64,000 nt of DNA. It comes from Sporopachydermia quercuum. Lineage: Eukaryota > Ascomycota > Sporopachydermiomycetes > Sporopachydermiales > Sporopachydermiaceae. A program made the translations under genes and the position numbers. Position 1 is the stretch's first letter. Each line of letters opens with the position of its first letter. Shown here one piece after another: positions 35,886 through 47,196 of the stretch. The notes beneath the pieces were generated by a model that was not told where the DNA came from, made no database searches, and worked only from the letters and a program-made list of their open reading frames with translations. Where the stretch lies: contig BCGN01000006.1 of assembly GCA_001599295.1 (NCBI GenBank), positions 744,001-808,000 of the forward strand. The letters run 5' to 3'.

Positions 35886-36419
35886 GGCTTGTATATAAAT
35901 AGAGACTTGGTGATATGTGGTAAGTAAATTATCAATTTTGTATATATAGCAATAATATGATATTACAAGAGATTGTAGCAATCCTACTATAATCACTCCA
36001 TTATATCAGAAATATCGGAATACTTAATCAAATATTATTATATCCATAATTCCAAACTTTCGGAAACTATCTGAATTTAATTTGAAATTAGTAATCTTAA
36101 AATATGCATATAATCAGGAACATTGAGTTGTAAATGATTGATCTACGAACATTTAATTGCAAAATATCTCGAATTTTGTCGTATATTTATTATTTCTGGT
36201 GCTTAACTGACTGTTATACAAGAGTTTCTTGACGAGTCCCGCAAAGTTGAACAATTAGGCAAACTAAGAAGATATTATTGTGCCACGCGTAAAACATAGC
36301 TACTACGCGTAAGTGATCAACGTTTTAGCAGATACTGTATTATCCATAAACTGTATATGAACACACAGATGCTGAATCAATAACGATTGTTCTGATTTTA
36401 ACTGAAATACAGGTTTATA
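35886..36419. other. MSK1-RNH201 intergenic
   Basis: 534 bp between tandem genes, AT-rich. ACGCGT occurs twice (about 36285 and 36305), a match to the MluI cell-cycle box used by MBF to drive replication genes. This would suit RNH201, about 115-135 bp downstream. No gene seen. Confidence 0.5.
36286..36310 (+). promoter_or_regulatory. Two ACGCGT (MCB-like) sites upstream of RNH201
   Basis: The words CCACGCGTAAA and CTACGCGTAAG occur about 20 bp apart, 110-135 bp before the RNH201 start codon. ACGCGT is the known MBF (Mbp1-Swi6) site for G1/S genes. Two copies so close are unlikely by chance in this AT-rich sequence. Regulation by MBF is inference. Confidence 0.6.
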
Positions 36420-37355
36420 ATGACACACGAAGATGAGTCATTTCAATTTCCAAGCGTGCCTGGAAATGGCAGTTTTGACTCCAATTTCTACGTTACTAAA
36501 GCACCAGAAGTTACATTGAGCAGCCCTTGCGTCCTAGGAGTAGATGAAGCCGGAAGAGGACCAGTTCTTGGTCCAATGGTTTATGCGTTAGCTTATTGTC
36601 CTATAGAATACAGCAATGAGTTGAAAACATTTGGATTTGCAGATTCCAAAACACTGAAAGATACCGCACGTGAACAATTATTCAAGGCAATGTGCTCGTT
36701 AGATCACGGACTCTATGATAATGTTGGTTGGGTGATAAATAGCCTATCTTCAAGAGACATTTCTGCTGGAATGCTAAGACCTAGCCATGGTTACAGTAAT
36801 GTTGGTGGGATCTACAATTTGAATGAGCAAGCACATGATGCAACAATAAAAATGATTAAAGCAGTTCTTGACTTGGGTATTGATATCCAAGAGATTTATA
36901 TCGATACAGTTGGACCTCCAGCAACTTATCAAGAAAAATTGAAAAGGATATTTCCTGGCATACGAAAAATAGTGGTCGCTAAGAAAGCAGATGCCATTTA
37001 CCCTATTGTTAGTGCAGCAAGTGTGGTTGCTAAAGTAACAAGAGATAAGACACTAGAGAGCTATGGATCCGGCTGGGGAAGTGGGTATCCCTCGGATCCT
37101 AAATCATCAAAATGGCTAAAAGAAAATATCGATAAAGTATTTGGGTGGGATCAAATTGTGAGATTTTCATGGCAAACTAGTAAGGACCTAATAAAGAAAT
37201 CGGATGGTGTTGAAATTGATTGGGGTGACGATAATGATTCCAAACNAAAGTATGGTGTTAGTAAGCTTTTTAGTTCCTCGGATGACATCGATCGAAACTA
37301 TCGCCCGCTACCCTTTGACAACTGGTATGGAGCAAATGTTGCAAGCCTGAAGTAA
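36420..37355 (+). CDS. RNH201: RNase H2 catalytic subunit A
   Basis: Cleaves RNA in RNA/DNA hybrids and removes single ribonucleotides from DNA in the nucleus. The 311-residue product matches Saccharomyces Rnh201 (307). The catalytic residues are visible: D42 and E43 in GVDEAGRGPVLGPMVYA, D162 in YIDTVGPP and D191 in AKKADAIYPIVSAASVVAKV. The substrate-binding DSKTLK motif is at 75-80. It uses CTG for the conserved Leu of DSKTLK, which supports the standard reading of CTG. One codon with N near the C-terminus (residue 276) does not disturb the frame. It is downstream of MSK1 in the same orientation and has two G1/S-type promoter sites. Confidence 0.97.
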   Translation: MTHEDESFQFPSVPGNGSFDSNFYVTKAPEVTLSSPCVLGVDEAGRGPVLGPMVYALAYCPIEYSNELKTFGFADSKTLKDTAREQLFKAMCSLDHGLYDNVGWVINSLSSRDISAGMLRPSHGYSNVGGIYNLNEQAHDATIKMIKAVLDLGIDIQEIYIDTVGPPATYQEKLKRIFPGIRKIVVAKKADAIYPIVSAASVVAKVTRDKTLESYGSGWGSGYPSDPKSSKWLKENIDKVFGWDQIVRFSWQTSKDLIKKSDGVEIDWGDDNDSKXKYGVSKLFSSSDDIDRNYRPLPFDNWYGANVASLK

Positions 37356-38944
37356 ATCCAGGTAGAACACGAATAAACAAGAACCAACAAGAGTAGGTGA
37401 TTTAATCATCACTTTGCCTTGATCTTAACATCAACAACTGATGAAGCTCAATTAAATGGTAAGAATAGTCTTTCTTTCTTTCTTTGTTAGTATCAATTGT
37501 GAGCTATTGTTAGAAAACAAGTCGTTCAAGACTCAGTTACAATAAATCATGATAACGCTTGATACGGTACATGTTGAACTGTACTTCCACCAACTTCCGC
37601 ATAGCCTTGCATATCATTGCATAGCCGGGTGAATTAATTCTAAATGGAATCTGAATAATTCCGTTAGGAGCGGATGAACAGAAATTACCAGAAATTATAA
37701 TGACTGGAACGATTGTAATATAGATACAATTTAAATTGAAGAAGATAAAATATGAAATGTCATGAATGCAATTTGAATGATCCACTGTCTAAACTTGCCT
37801 TAATACATCTCGTTGTAGAATACATGAAGTTTATTCTGAACCTGACAAATCTGATTTTTGTGTGTAAGGCATCTGAGCCTTATCGAACGAGAAGTAATCG
37901 GACAAGAAGACCAAACAGCACTTTGATTCAATATTAGAAATGTATTAATAGAGTAGAGTGTAGTGTAGAGTATATACATAATTGTATGTCCTAGAAAATA
38001 AATGTCTTTTTTTTCCACAATAAAGGTGTTCATGAAAGGGTTCTTTGATGAATTTCTTTCAAATTAGCTGATGAACAATTTTATGAGAGTCCAAACGATG
38101 TTATCATCTTACAGATGAAAAACTAGGAATCTACAAATGGCGAATGAGAATATCTTTCTTTATTGAGGTATTTACCGATCTTTGTTCTCAACTTTATTAT
38201 GAGATCGGTTCGTAGGTATTCAACTTNTTTTCCTGTTACCAAGTTCTCCATTGAAACGCTCTCAATTATTTGTTCATACGGTGAATAGACACACTCTGAT
38301 AACATAGTGGATGAGAAGACAATCTTTAGAAATACTTCCAATCATTCAATCCCAGTTAATCCTTATGGTTAACCTCATTACCTCCATCTACGACTATATA
38401 CTTAATGTTAGCTACCTGTAGTACCAGTAAATATTTCATCTAAAGGTGAAGATGATTCCGATCAATAATACATTAATTCTCCTATCTGAAAGGTGCTGTG
38501 TCGTATTAAGACGAGCATTCATCTGCATGAATATGTATTGAAGCAGGCGCTATTTACTCGTTCTGAGTTTATCTTTTCACATGGACATGTATCAAGCCAC
38601 ATTTTAAGTTCTGCTGCTCATTGCTCTGCGTCATACTCTGCAGCGCCATGCAGTAAAGTGGGTTGACAGTATTCTTCCCTATTGTGTTTCCCAAGTTTCC
38701 CTCTTCACTTCTCTTCCCTTACATTGAGGCAGCAACAAAACGAAAGCGATGGAATCAGAATTAATACTATGTGAAAATGGATGAACAATAGAGAACTTTT
38801 TGGAAGCTAAGGAATAGCAGATAAACCAACATCATCTAGCTTTTTGATTGATTTTTTCTAAATTGATTAAAAGTTGTTGTAGGATTTCAACAGTGTGTTG
38901 TCTATATACATCAGTGAGAAAGGAACGATAGTTCGCATATAAAG
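37356..38944. other. RNH201-LAT1 intergenic, 1.6 kb
   Basis: Tandem-oriented gap. A TTTC tetranucleotide run lies near 37466-37485. Small frames on both strands (61-82 codons) overlap one another and show no motifs. No gene supported; the last few hundred bases should hold the LAT1 promoter. Confidence 0.5.
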
Positions 38945-41014
38945 ATGTCAGCCCTTGTTTTTGCTAGAACACTGACTCGCTCAGGAGTCAGGTTGGCTCA
39001 AAGGTATGTATTTATGAGAATCAGATTGCCTCTTGAATATTTTAAGGTCATTGATGATGTGTTGTAGAATTTGTTACAGCACAAGAAGAAGAAGAAGCGG
39101 GAAGCGCTTCAAAATTGTTTTTACCAGAACTTAATGCATATTACTGAGGATGCATGGGAGTACATCGCTTTTGAGCTGTTTGATCCAGATAGCATGGTAT
39201 TACCAAATTGCCAGAAAACATTAGTAGCCATTAGCTCATAATTCATGGCTGTTTTATGGTTAATTCTTATTGATTTATCATAATTCTTGTGTTGGTATCG
39301 AAGTCCTCACTCAATTGCCAATCTCAGCCACATGATGTATTTAGCCAGGGTTATTACATGAGGTGTAGGGGTATGCATGGATTAAGCATGAACATTACTA
39401 GAGCTTAACGTTATTATACATAATAATACAGAATTATGCATGATGGAGTTAGTTCATTTATCCATCACAAATAGATATTCTGACTCGGTTCAAGACATTA
39501 AATTAGTGATGATATAATACTACTATATTCAATACAAAACATTCATGGTCATCAATGGTTTTTTTCGATATTCGGTGAAAACGACATTTTATTGGTATTT
39601 AAAATGTATTGTCAATCTACTTGAGACTTATACATACTAACATGGGATTTCATTCATTAGATATCCAAATATCTTGGCGAATCAATTACGATTCTATGCT
39701 TCATTTCCTCCACATACTGTGATTGATATGCCAGCTTTATCACCTACTATGACCCAAGGAAATTTAGCTTCCTGGTCTAAAGCTGTAGGTGATAAGCTGG
39801 AACCAGGTGATGTGCTTGCTGAAGTTGAAACCGATAAAGCCCAAATGGATTTTGAATTTCAAGAAGAAGGGTATTTGGCTAAGATTTTGGTTGACGGTGG
39901 TACAAAGGACATTCCAGTTGGAAAGCCAATTGGTGTTTATGTTGATAATGCTGATGATGTTGCTGCATTTGCTGATTTCACTGCCGAAGATGCTGGCGGA
40001 TCTGCTCTACCTCCTAAGGAAGAACCAGCTCCTGCAAAGGAAGAACCCAAGCAAGCTGCTAAAGAAGAATCAAAACCTGCTTCATCTGCTCCTACCTCCA
40101 AACCTGCTGCATCTAAGGCCCCAGTTGGTAGAATATTTGCCTCTCCTTTAGCAAAGACTATTGCTTTAGAAAAAGGTATCTCTTTGAAAGAAGTAAAGGG
40201 CACTGGTCCTAATGGTAGGATTACTAAGAAGGATGTCGAAGCTTACACTCCAGCTGCCAGTTCTCCTTCTGTTTCTGCTGCTCCTTCGGCTACTGCTGCT
40301 GCTGCTGCTGCTTCTTACGAAGATATTCCTCTCACCAATATGCGTAAGACTATTGCCACTAGACTTTCACAATCCAAGAACACTGCACCCGATTACATTG
40401 TTTCATCCACGTGCTCTGTTTCCAAACTTCTCAAGCTTCGTGTTGCCTTAAATGCCAATGCTGATGGTGAGTATAAGATTTCCGTTAACGATATCTTAGT
40501 TAAAGCCATTGCTATTGCCGCTAAGAAGGTCCCAGCTGCCAACTCTCATTGGATTGAATCAGAATCTGTCATCCGGCAATATAACAACGTCGATGTCTCG
40601 ATTGCTGTTGCTACACCATCAGGATTAATCACGCCAATTGTGAAAAATGTCGATGCTAAGGGATTAGTCGAAGTCTCCAAGGCTGCAAAGACCTTAGGTA
40701 AGAAAGCCAGAGATGGCAAATTGGCTCCCGAAGAGTATCAAGGAGGTACCATCACTATCTCTAACATGGGTATGAACCCTGCTGTTAGTATGTTCACAGC
40801 TATTGTTAATCCTCCTCAATCAACCATTATTGCTGTTGGAACTGTTGAGAAGAAAGCTATTCCCGATCCTGAAAGCGAGATTGGCTTTGCTTTTGATGAC
40901 ACCATTACTCTCACTGCATCATTTGATCACAGAGTTGTAGATGGAGCTGTAGGAGCTGAGTTCATGAAAGCTTTGAAAAGAGTAGTGGAAAATCCTTTAG
41001 AATTGATGCTTTGA
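38945..41014 (+). CDS. LAT1: Dihydrolipoamide acetyltransferase, pyruvate dehydrogenase E2
   Basis: E2 core of the mitochondrial pyruvate dehydrogenase complex. Exon 1 (38945-39003) encodes the presequence [20 protein letters not shown] 657-nt intron (39004-39660; donor GTATGT, branch point TACTAAC at 39635) is followed by exon 2 (39661-41014). The joined protein has 470 residues (Saccharomyces 482). The lipoyl domain carries the lipoylated K79 in [12 protein letters not shown] Pro/Ala/Lys-rich hinge follows, then the E1/E3-binding domain ([18 protein letters not shown]), an Ala-rich linker and the catalytic domain with the active-site H443 and D447 in [14 protein letters not shown]. Codon choice is strongly biased, as expected for an abundant protein. 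The intron is the longest in the window. Confidence 0.96.
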
Positions 41015-41206
41015 TCTGCTCATTGGTATTATATTAAACGTTTATTGATGCACTTGGCTACAAGCAATAAAAGTTTTGGTCCTGTATCTTGATTGATTAG
41101 CTATTTTAAATTTGTTGTAAGATAAATTGTCAGAATTCTTAAAATATTGGTCAATTGTGATCATGTATTAAGTAACATTCGTAAAAAGTAACTATCATCA
41201 GTAAAG

Positions 41207-41234
41207 GTTAAATTAGAATAGTTAAATTAGAATT
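41207..41234 (+). repeat. 14-bp tandem duplication
   Basis: The unit GTTAAATTAGAATA is repeated once with a final-base difference, in the AT-rich region after LAT1. Simple local duplication. Confidence 0.7.
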
Positions 41235-41623
41235 GTGTTAATCTGTCTTATTACCTGTTCTGTTTGATCATNGATGTATATTAACAAAAAGTACATATAA
41301 TCATAATAACTCAACTCAATAATGAGGATCAATCAAAGCATCGGACAATTTTCAGCAAGTTAATCATTTACACACCCATTAATTATCTTCCTATCAACGT
41401 TCTTTTTCACTCCAGGTACTTTTCTAATACTATATGATACGCTCTTTTTTCCCTAGTTCATAATAAGAGAATCCCATCTATAATGCGTCTTGCATATCAC
41501 ATGAACGACTTCTATAGATATTAATGATTTTCACAGTATTTGCAATATTCACATGACGCTTTGATAGTTACAAGAAAATTCAAAGCCGATAAAGTCAAGC
41601 ATTTCAGGTCACTTGCAATACAA

Positions 41624-41640
41624 TCTAGAGTTTCTCTAGA
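41624..41640. repeat. Inverted repeat TCTAGAG-TTT-CTCTAGA
   Basis: Perfect 7-bp arms with a 3-base loop. A further CTCTAGACCC lies about 35 bp downstream, so the right half also occurs as a direct repeat. Confidence 0.75.
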
Positions 41641-42709
41641 CCCCTTAAAGATGTTAAGTTAACTCTAGACCCGCAGACGAATTTATATCAAGTTAACCGT
41701 TCATCCTAGATGTTTACGATAATCATTATAATTTTAGAAGTGTACAGAATAAATATAGCAGATTGACATAAGATTGACATAAGATTTCATTTCAAAGGTA
41801 AATTGCAGTTAGAAGACGGAATGGTATGATGAGTTCTCCTTCAGGAACAAAACTTTACAGGAAGAAGAAAGGTTCGTGGACAATTGAGTAAGATGAGCAA
41901 ACGCGATGATTTGTCACCAATTCAATCAGATGGATTTCCTATACAGGTCTCTCATCTCATTTGGTACCTGAAAGGGGATCTCATTACCTTTGTCCTTACT
42001 GTTTCATTACTTCTTGATGATAGTGCCTCAGACAAGAATTTGCCCCTGAAGTAGAATTTCTCTAAAGTGGCATGAACAACTCAGAAAGGGTTGTTTTTGA
42101 CGTTAATAGTAGACTGTATTGGTTTTCTACTAAGGATTTACAATGCTAGTGTTCTAATTTATGATATATAAAGCAGGTTTTGTAGGTTATTCGAAGATTG
42201 ACCATTCAAGGATTCGGTTGCAAACGCATGTGTTCAGTGATTAAGCGACATTAATTTCATCATAAAGCATAAGGTATGTTTCCTAAATGAAAAGATACCT
42301 TTTTCTTATTGGGAATAATCGGACTTCATTAGGAATTAGCCTTTTGTTGAAGTATTTTTATTTAGCTGAATTTACTGTTCAAATTCTGTAAGTGCCCAGC
42401 CAAGAGGATTAATATTGGGAATACAGTAGCTTAGGCCATCAAAATACTATTCAGAATTAAGGTGTCATGTTTAATTGAAGAGCAAATGAAAATGTGTTGT
42501 TTAGATCCAAAAATATCAACGTATAGTCTAGAACGGGGGAGCTCGTATTTTCGCAGTTTCAATCTCCCAGGTTTACAGAATTTGGTTGGTCGGCTTTTGT
42601 TTAAACTTGAGTGCAAGGCTTAAGAATGAGAAAATAGAACACTAAGTGGGCAAAACGTCCAAGTTTTGCTATAGTTGTATGTTATTTTCGGTATTTCTGC
42701 TGACATTTT

Positions 42710-42743
42710 AACTATAAACCTTAACCTGCTTATAGTTAAGGTT
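42710..42743. repeat. Two overlapping dyads
   Basis: AACTATAA (42710-42717) pairs with TTATAGTT (42730-42737), and AACCTTAAC (42717-42725) pairs with GTTAAGGTT (42735-42743). The arms overlap, so the two hairpins exclude each other. Confidence 0.8.
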
Positions 42744-43388
42744 GTGTAAATGTTTTTAGGCAAGTTTTAGCCAAAAACTCTATTTTGAACGTTACTTTTA
42801 GAGTTTGTTTATCCTCATATTTGAAATTATAGGATCTCGCTTCCAAGCATCTGAGGAACCAGAGCGATGGGGTCAATTCCATGCCTATACTACTTATATG
42901 TTGTTGATTATGAATTTATTTCGATACATATGATACCAGGTTTGGTTAACAAGAGAAGACGAAATAAAATAACTTTATAAGTGTGGGCGAAATATTATTA
43001 AGATCTCTTGGATATAAAGACTAAACATCAATTTTTTGTGCTGTCTACGGCCATTGACTTGAACAGATAGTTCTAAACAAAGTCGTAGCAAAATAAACTC
43101 CTTCCCTTTTTTATTTTATTATATTGTTAAGCAGCTAAACGATTACTATGGTCGAAGTGTCTCCTGTCAAATGGATCACTAGATATACAGTAGAAGGCCA
43201 TGCCATAGAGCTTTCAGCCAATGTTGAATTAGTATTTTTTCAATTATTTCCAACTATATATACATAATTTCAATATAACTACAGCTTGTTACAGTTTGCC
43301 CAAACAGTCTTTTCAAGTAAATAGGGCAGAAGAATTTTCAAGCACATTCTATGCACTTAGCAACTTCTTTCACTCATCTAGCTTGTTG

Positions 43389-43431
43389 TGAGATTACTAC
43401 CTATTCAATAGAGGATTAGGTAGTAATCTCA
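43389..43431. repeat. 15-bp perfect inverted repeat with 13-base loop
   Basis: Left arm TGAGATTACTACCTA (43389-43403), right arm TAGGTAGTAATCTCA (43417-43431), loop 43404-43416. Every base of the arms pairs. No T-run follows on either strand, so it is not an obvious terminator of a bacterial kind, and there is no gene beside it. Confidence 0.92.
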
Positions 43432-44002
43432 ATAAAATGATTACTTGTATATTATTGGTTACAACCTTTAACCCATAGTCCTGGTTTAGCACTCTCAATC
43501 GTTTAGCGTAAGAAACATGTGCAACAGTGACCCATTATTGCTCTAACTATTTGAGAGAATTCCCAATATGTGCCAGTGTTTTGAATTGACGAAATATTTA
43601 TTAGATGAGATTTAATTTAAATTAAAGACTAAATTCATAACTAATCAGAAAACTAGTTGATTGGTAGTAGTGATTCCATTGTTTTGAATTAAAGGGATTC
43701 AAATTGGTGGTCCTATTTGATCAAACAATTAATGAGGTTAGGGATGAGAAGAGTGATTTATTGGATGCTATTATTTTTAAGAATAAGCAATCCTCGACAA
43801 TTTTGTTTACATATTGAAGTCATTTAATCAATTGTACAAATAAATGCGTATATTTTGGTAAAATATAATGATCACTTTTAACGAAGCATTCCTTATTCTA
43901 ATTCAATAAGTGTATAACCAACAAATGAATTACATTAAGNTCATCTTTGNTTAATCGGATGAACTTGAAACATATCAATTAATTGATTCAATTCTAGAAT
44001 AA

Positions 44003-44026
44003 AAGCCATAATACATATTATGGCTT
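44003..44026. repeat. 24-bp near-perfect palindrome
   Basis: AAGCCATAATA and TATTATGGCTT (11-bp arms) around a 2-base centre CA. Lies about 570 bp from the 15-bp inverted repeat in the same gene desert. Confidence 0.92.
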
Positions 44027-46782
44027 CAATATATTGTATAGAAACTAATCCAGCTAATCGTAGATAGTCTATTGGAAATCTAGTGGTTTACTCCAAGACG
44101 CATGAACATATATATCTCATCAAAGTAGCAACTACATTCGAAGCCACTATAACTAATTTTCTGTCTACATGTACCATAGTAATATGCAAAGTAATTATGA
44201 ACTATGTAAATATTTCTCAGCTAGTAATGTAAATCTCATTACAACTATTAGTTACTACCTCTCCTTTGTGAGTTTAAACTCCAGTTCCTGAATAGGAAGG
44301 TCAAATTTCTTTCGAGGCAATATTTGACTTAAACTTCTCATACCTGTTTTGGGAACCAAGGCAACCTTATCTTGTATCAAAATAAAGTTAGAGGTTAGAA
44401 CAGCCATTTCATTAACCGAAATCAATGAGGAATACTTAACACAAACATGCAAAATACAATGTTAGTAATCTTGGATAGATGTATTCCATTTTCTTGGATA
44501 TTCTATCATATTCGGAAATTACATGAGAAACAGAACTAAGATTTCATGTCTCAAATGCAATCGATACAAGGGACCCAACCTATTTTTTCTTTTTAATTAG
44601 CTAATCATAATCAAAAATTAAGAATATAACCGTTCATTTGAAATGGTGACAAGATTCCAGACAGTTTTACAAAGCGAAAATTCTCATTGAATACATCAAT
44701 GAAATAAAAATACTAATTACACAGTTTAACTCATGGTGTATTGAATACTTAAAGGCCAAAAACACCACATTTGATCATCGAAAATAAGAGCTTTAGATAT
44801 ATATATCGAATATGTTCTTTATTACAAGGCTCCTCCACCTTAGCAGAAAATTCGGAGAGAATCGGTAATTATTTGATTGAGTTTTTATAAAGCCGTATGG
44901 TAGATAGAATTGAGTGAAGTTCTTTCTTAAAAGCATAAGGTTAGCCACACTTGATTGCAAATTAAAGAATTGACGAGTACATGTTTAGGACACATTTTTT
45001 AGACGTAACTACAACGAGGAATAAAAACGGTTAGATAACATGAGCTGTATACTTTGGGAAAAAAATGTAATAAGTGAAGTAAGGGAGAAGCTGTTATTCA
45101 TGTTCTAGAGCAGGGAACAGAACGCCAAACAATTGTTATTGGCCTTTAGTTAGCACCAGTACTCTGGTAAAATGCCATGTAACGTTAACCATCTTCAGTA
45201 CATATTAATACTTTTTTTAGTTATAACTGACTTGAAATATTAAATTGATAGGCTATATGGTGCAATTAAAATTTGTAGATAAGTGGGAAATCAAAAATTC
45301 TGGTATTGTAATCTTGCGTTATGGGATAACTTATGCCATCTGAATCCCGTGCCTCTACATCGTTTCACTTAGGTTAGTTCACAGATTGACTGAAATTAAT
45401 AATATGGTAAAACATAAAATGAAAATTCAAACCTTATTGTGCTATATAGTGAAATTACTCTTTTCATGCGTAGTTACATCCTAATTGGACCTAACTATGA
45501 GCACCAGATAGGCTGTGCCTATATTTAATGTATATAGTTTATGAACCCTGACGTTGAATAAACTTGTCCCTCTTACGTGAAAACACGACAATTACACGTG
45601 AATTCTTTAGTATTTCAAATCCAGGTTTTCTTATGACACTCTTCCAACTGTTCTATGAATTCATAATACCATACTATATTCTATGAACAGATAGATATCC
45701 ACATTTTCTTAAATTAAAAATGGAAGATGGCTGCAAAAAGTTATTTTTCTGTTCACGAAAATAGTTGTATTACATACATTATCATTGCCATTGCTCTATC
45801 ATTCTGACCAGCAGCTGATAAATGCCTTTATGTCTTATTATTTTGTAGTATGTCATGAAGAATATTTGAATCTTAAAGCTGTTTTGTCCTATTTCTAAAG
45901 CTCCATTTGTAGGTGGTGAATCTTTGAAATAGGAAGGATAAATAGAAAAGGCATATGCTCATGCATATTTGTACATGTCTTGTAGAGGGTTTCTAGTCGA
46001 AAATAAAGTTGTTCAAAAAGTTAACCTGAATAACTTGAAATTCTTTAATTTTCTTCTTCAAAGCTCTACATACAACAAACCTACAACTGTGTATGCAGTT
46101 GAATGGGAGTTCTTTCTTATTGACAGAACAGGGTTTCGTAAAGGCAATTCAAAATATTCTGGTCAATTACGAAGATTAGCCTTACATTCATAAAAAGAAT
46201 TATGTGAAGGAAGAGCTTTCTTATTACATCCATCATTCTATTCATATCTACTTCATCAAGAATACTCTTCTCATCCTCAAATTCAATCAATACCATGGAA
46301 CTTGTTCAATCCAATGGTCAAACATCGATCGACATGTCTACCTAAGCACAAGAACCCTGAACAATATTTAGCTTCATTGTGCTTAACGCCTGAACTATCA
46401 TAGTATATTTTCGTGTGAAATACATATCAGTTATTCCTTTAAAATTTTTATAGGAAATGTCTTTCAATGTTCATTAGCTCATCTACATACTTCATCCCAT
46501 TTTGGTGATACTAACAATCGATTAGGAAAGGCTCTATCACTTTTGGGAGAAACATTTAACTTTTTAATTCGGTTAATAATGTTTCATTAAACAATTTTCA
46601 GTCTAGGCCCTCTAAGTTAGTATTGGAAGACGAAAATTAAGGTTTGAAATAACAAAAGCCAAAGGCTCTTTTAAGGTTATACACTATGATTAATTTTTTC
46701 TATTAACTGAATTTCTCTATTTCTCTTGATTCATATAGTTACATCTTAGGATACCACTTCTCGTGCTGGCTAGAGTCTAAAA

Positions 46783-46807
46783 TAATATATATACAGGGAT
46801 AGATCCC
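46783..46807 (+). promoter_or_regulatory. TATA box and adjoining GGGAT-AG-ATCCC dyad of the secreted-protein gene
   Basis: TAATATATATACA at 46783-46795 is a strong TATA element, 162 bp before the start codon. It is immediately followed by the 12-bp dyad GGGATAGATCCC (46796-46807) and then a CT-rich leader. This is the layout of a strongly, conditionally expressed yeast promoter. Confidence 0.6.
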
Positions 46808-46956
46808 CCAAGTTTTCAAGTATTTCATTTTCTTCCTTTCTCTACTCTTTTTGTTCCCTTTTTAACTATCAATCATCCATTAACAGTATCTCAGCAAGAT
46901 TCAAGAAATTTGTGTTGCAAGCCAAGTATCTTCGTTCGTTAATTAAATCATTCAAA

Positions 46957-47196
46957 ATGCAATTCAAAGTCCAAGCTCTTATCTTCTTGCTCCTCAGCTA
47001 TGTTATGGCTGTTTTCGCTCTCCCTGAAGCTATCACTTTAGCTCCAAGAGCTGTCACCACCGTTGACATTAACCTTGGTACCACCGTTACTATTTGGGAA
47101 ACTGTAACTGTGTGGGTCACCATCACCAGATGGCATACTGTCCAATCTACTATCACTCTTCCTTACATTCCTACTAGTTCTAATTCAAGTGCTTGA
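46957..47196 (+). CDS. Small secreted Thr/Trp-repeat protein
   Basis: 79 residues, function unknown. I chose the ATG that starts MQFKVQALIFLLLSYVMAVFA, a clear signal peptide with likely cleavage after A21; the frame extends upstream without an ATG. The mature part is LPEAITLAPRAVTTVDINL, then a Thr/Val-rich beta-pattern with Trp at 47, 53 and 59 (exactly every six residues), and ends in IPTSSNSSA with one N-glycosylation sequon. There is no cysteine, no dibasic site and no obvious GPI signal. APR at 29-31 could be a propeptide end. Codon use (GTC, ACC, ATC, GCT) is strongly biased, and a good TATA box precedes it, so it is probably abundant. Cell-wall or surface peptide is the likeliest class. 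Confidence 0.75.
   Translation: MQFKVQALIFLLLSYVMAVFALPEAITLAPRAVTTVDINLGTTVTIWETVTVWVTITRWHTVQSTITLPYIPTSSNSSA

Larger units (their letters stand above)
41015..46956. other. 5.9 kb gene desert with several palindromes
   Basis: The largest gene-free stretch. No frame of 60 codons or more begins with ATG and shows family resemblance. It contains short tandem duplications (near 41207 and 41761) and at least four inverted repeats listed separately. It runs up to the promoter of the small secreted protein. Candidate roles are centromere, replication origin or regulatory DNA; none is proven by sequence alone. Confidence 0.6.

Noticed and set aside
37456-37495. ATG followed by GTAAGA and a T-rich stretch ending TTAG, resembling another ATG-only exon
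   Set aside because: The intron would be only about 40 nt with no branch point, and what follows encodes no conserved protein.
39937-40203. Minus-strand 88-codon frame inside LAT1
   Set aside because: Antisense shadow of the Pro/Ala/Lys linker of LAT1; composition explained by the sense codons.
41015-46956. Old transposon or LTR remnant in the gene desert
   Set aside because: No reverse-transcriptase, integrase or transposase motif in any frame, no long terminal repeats and no target-site duplication seen.
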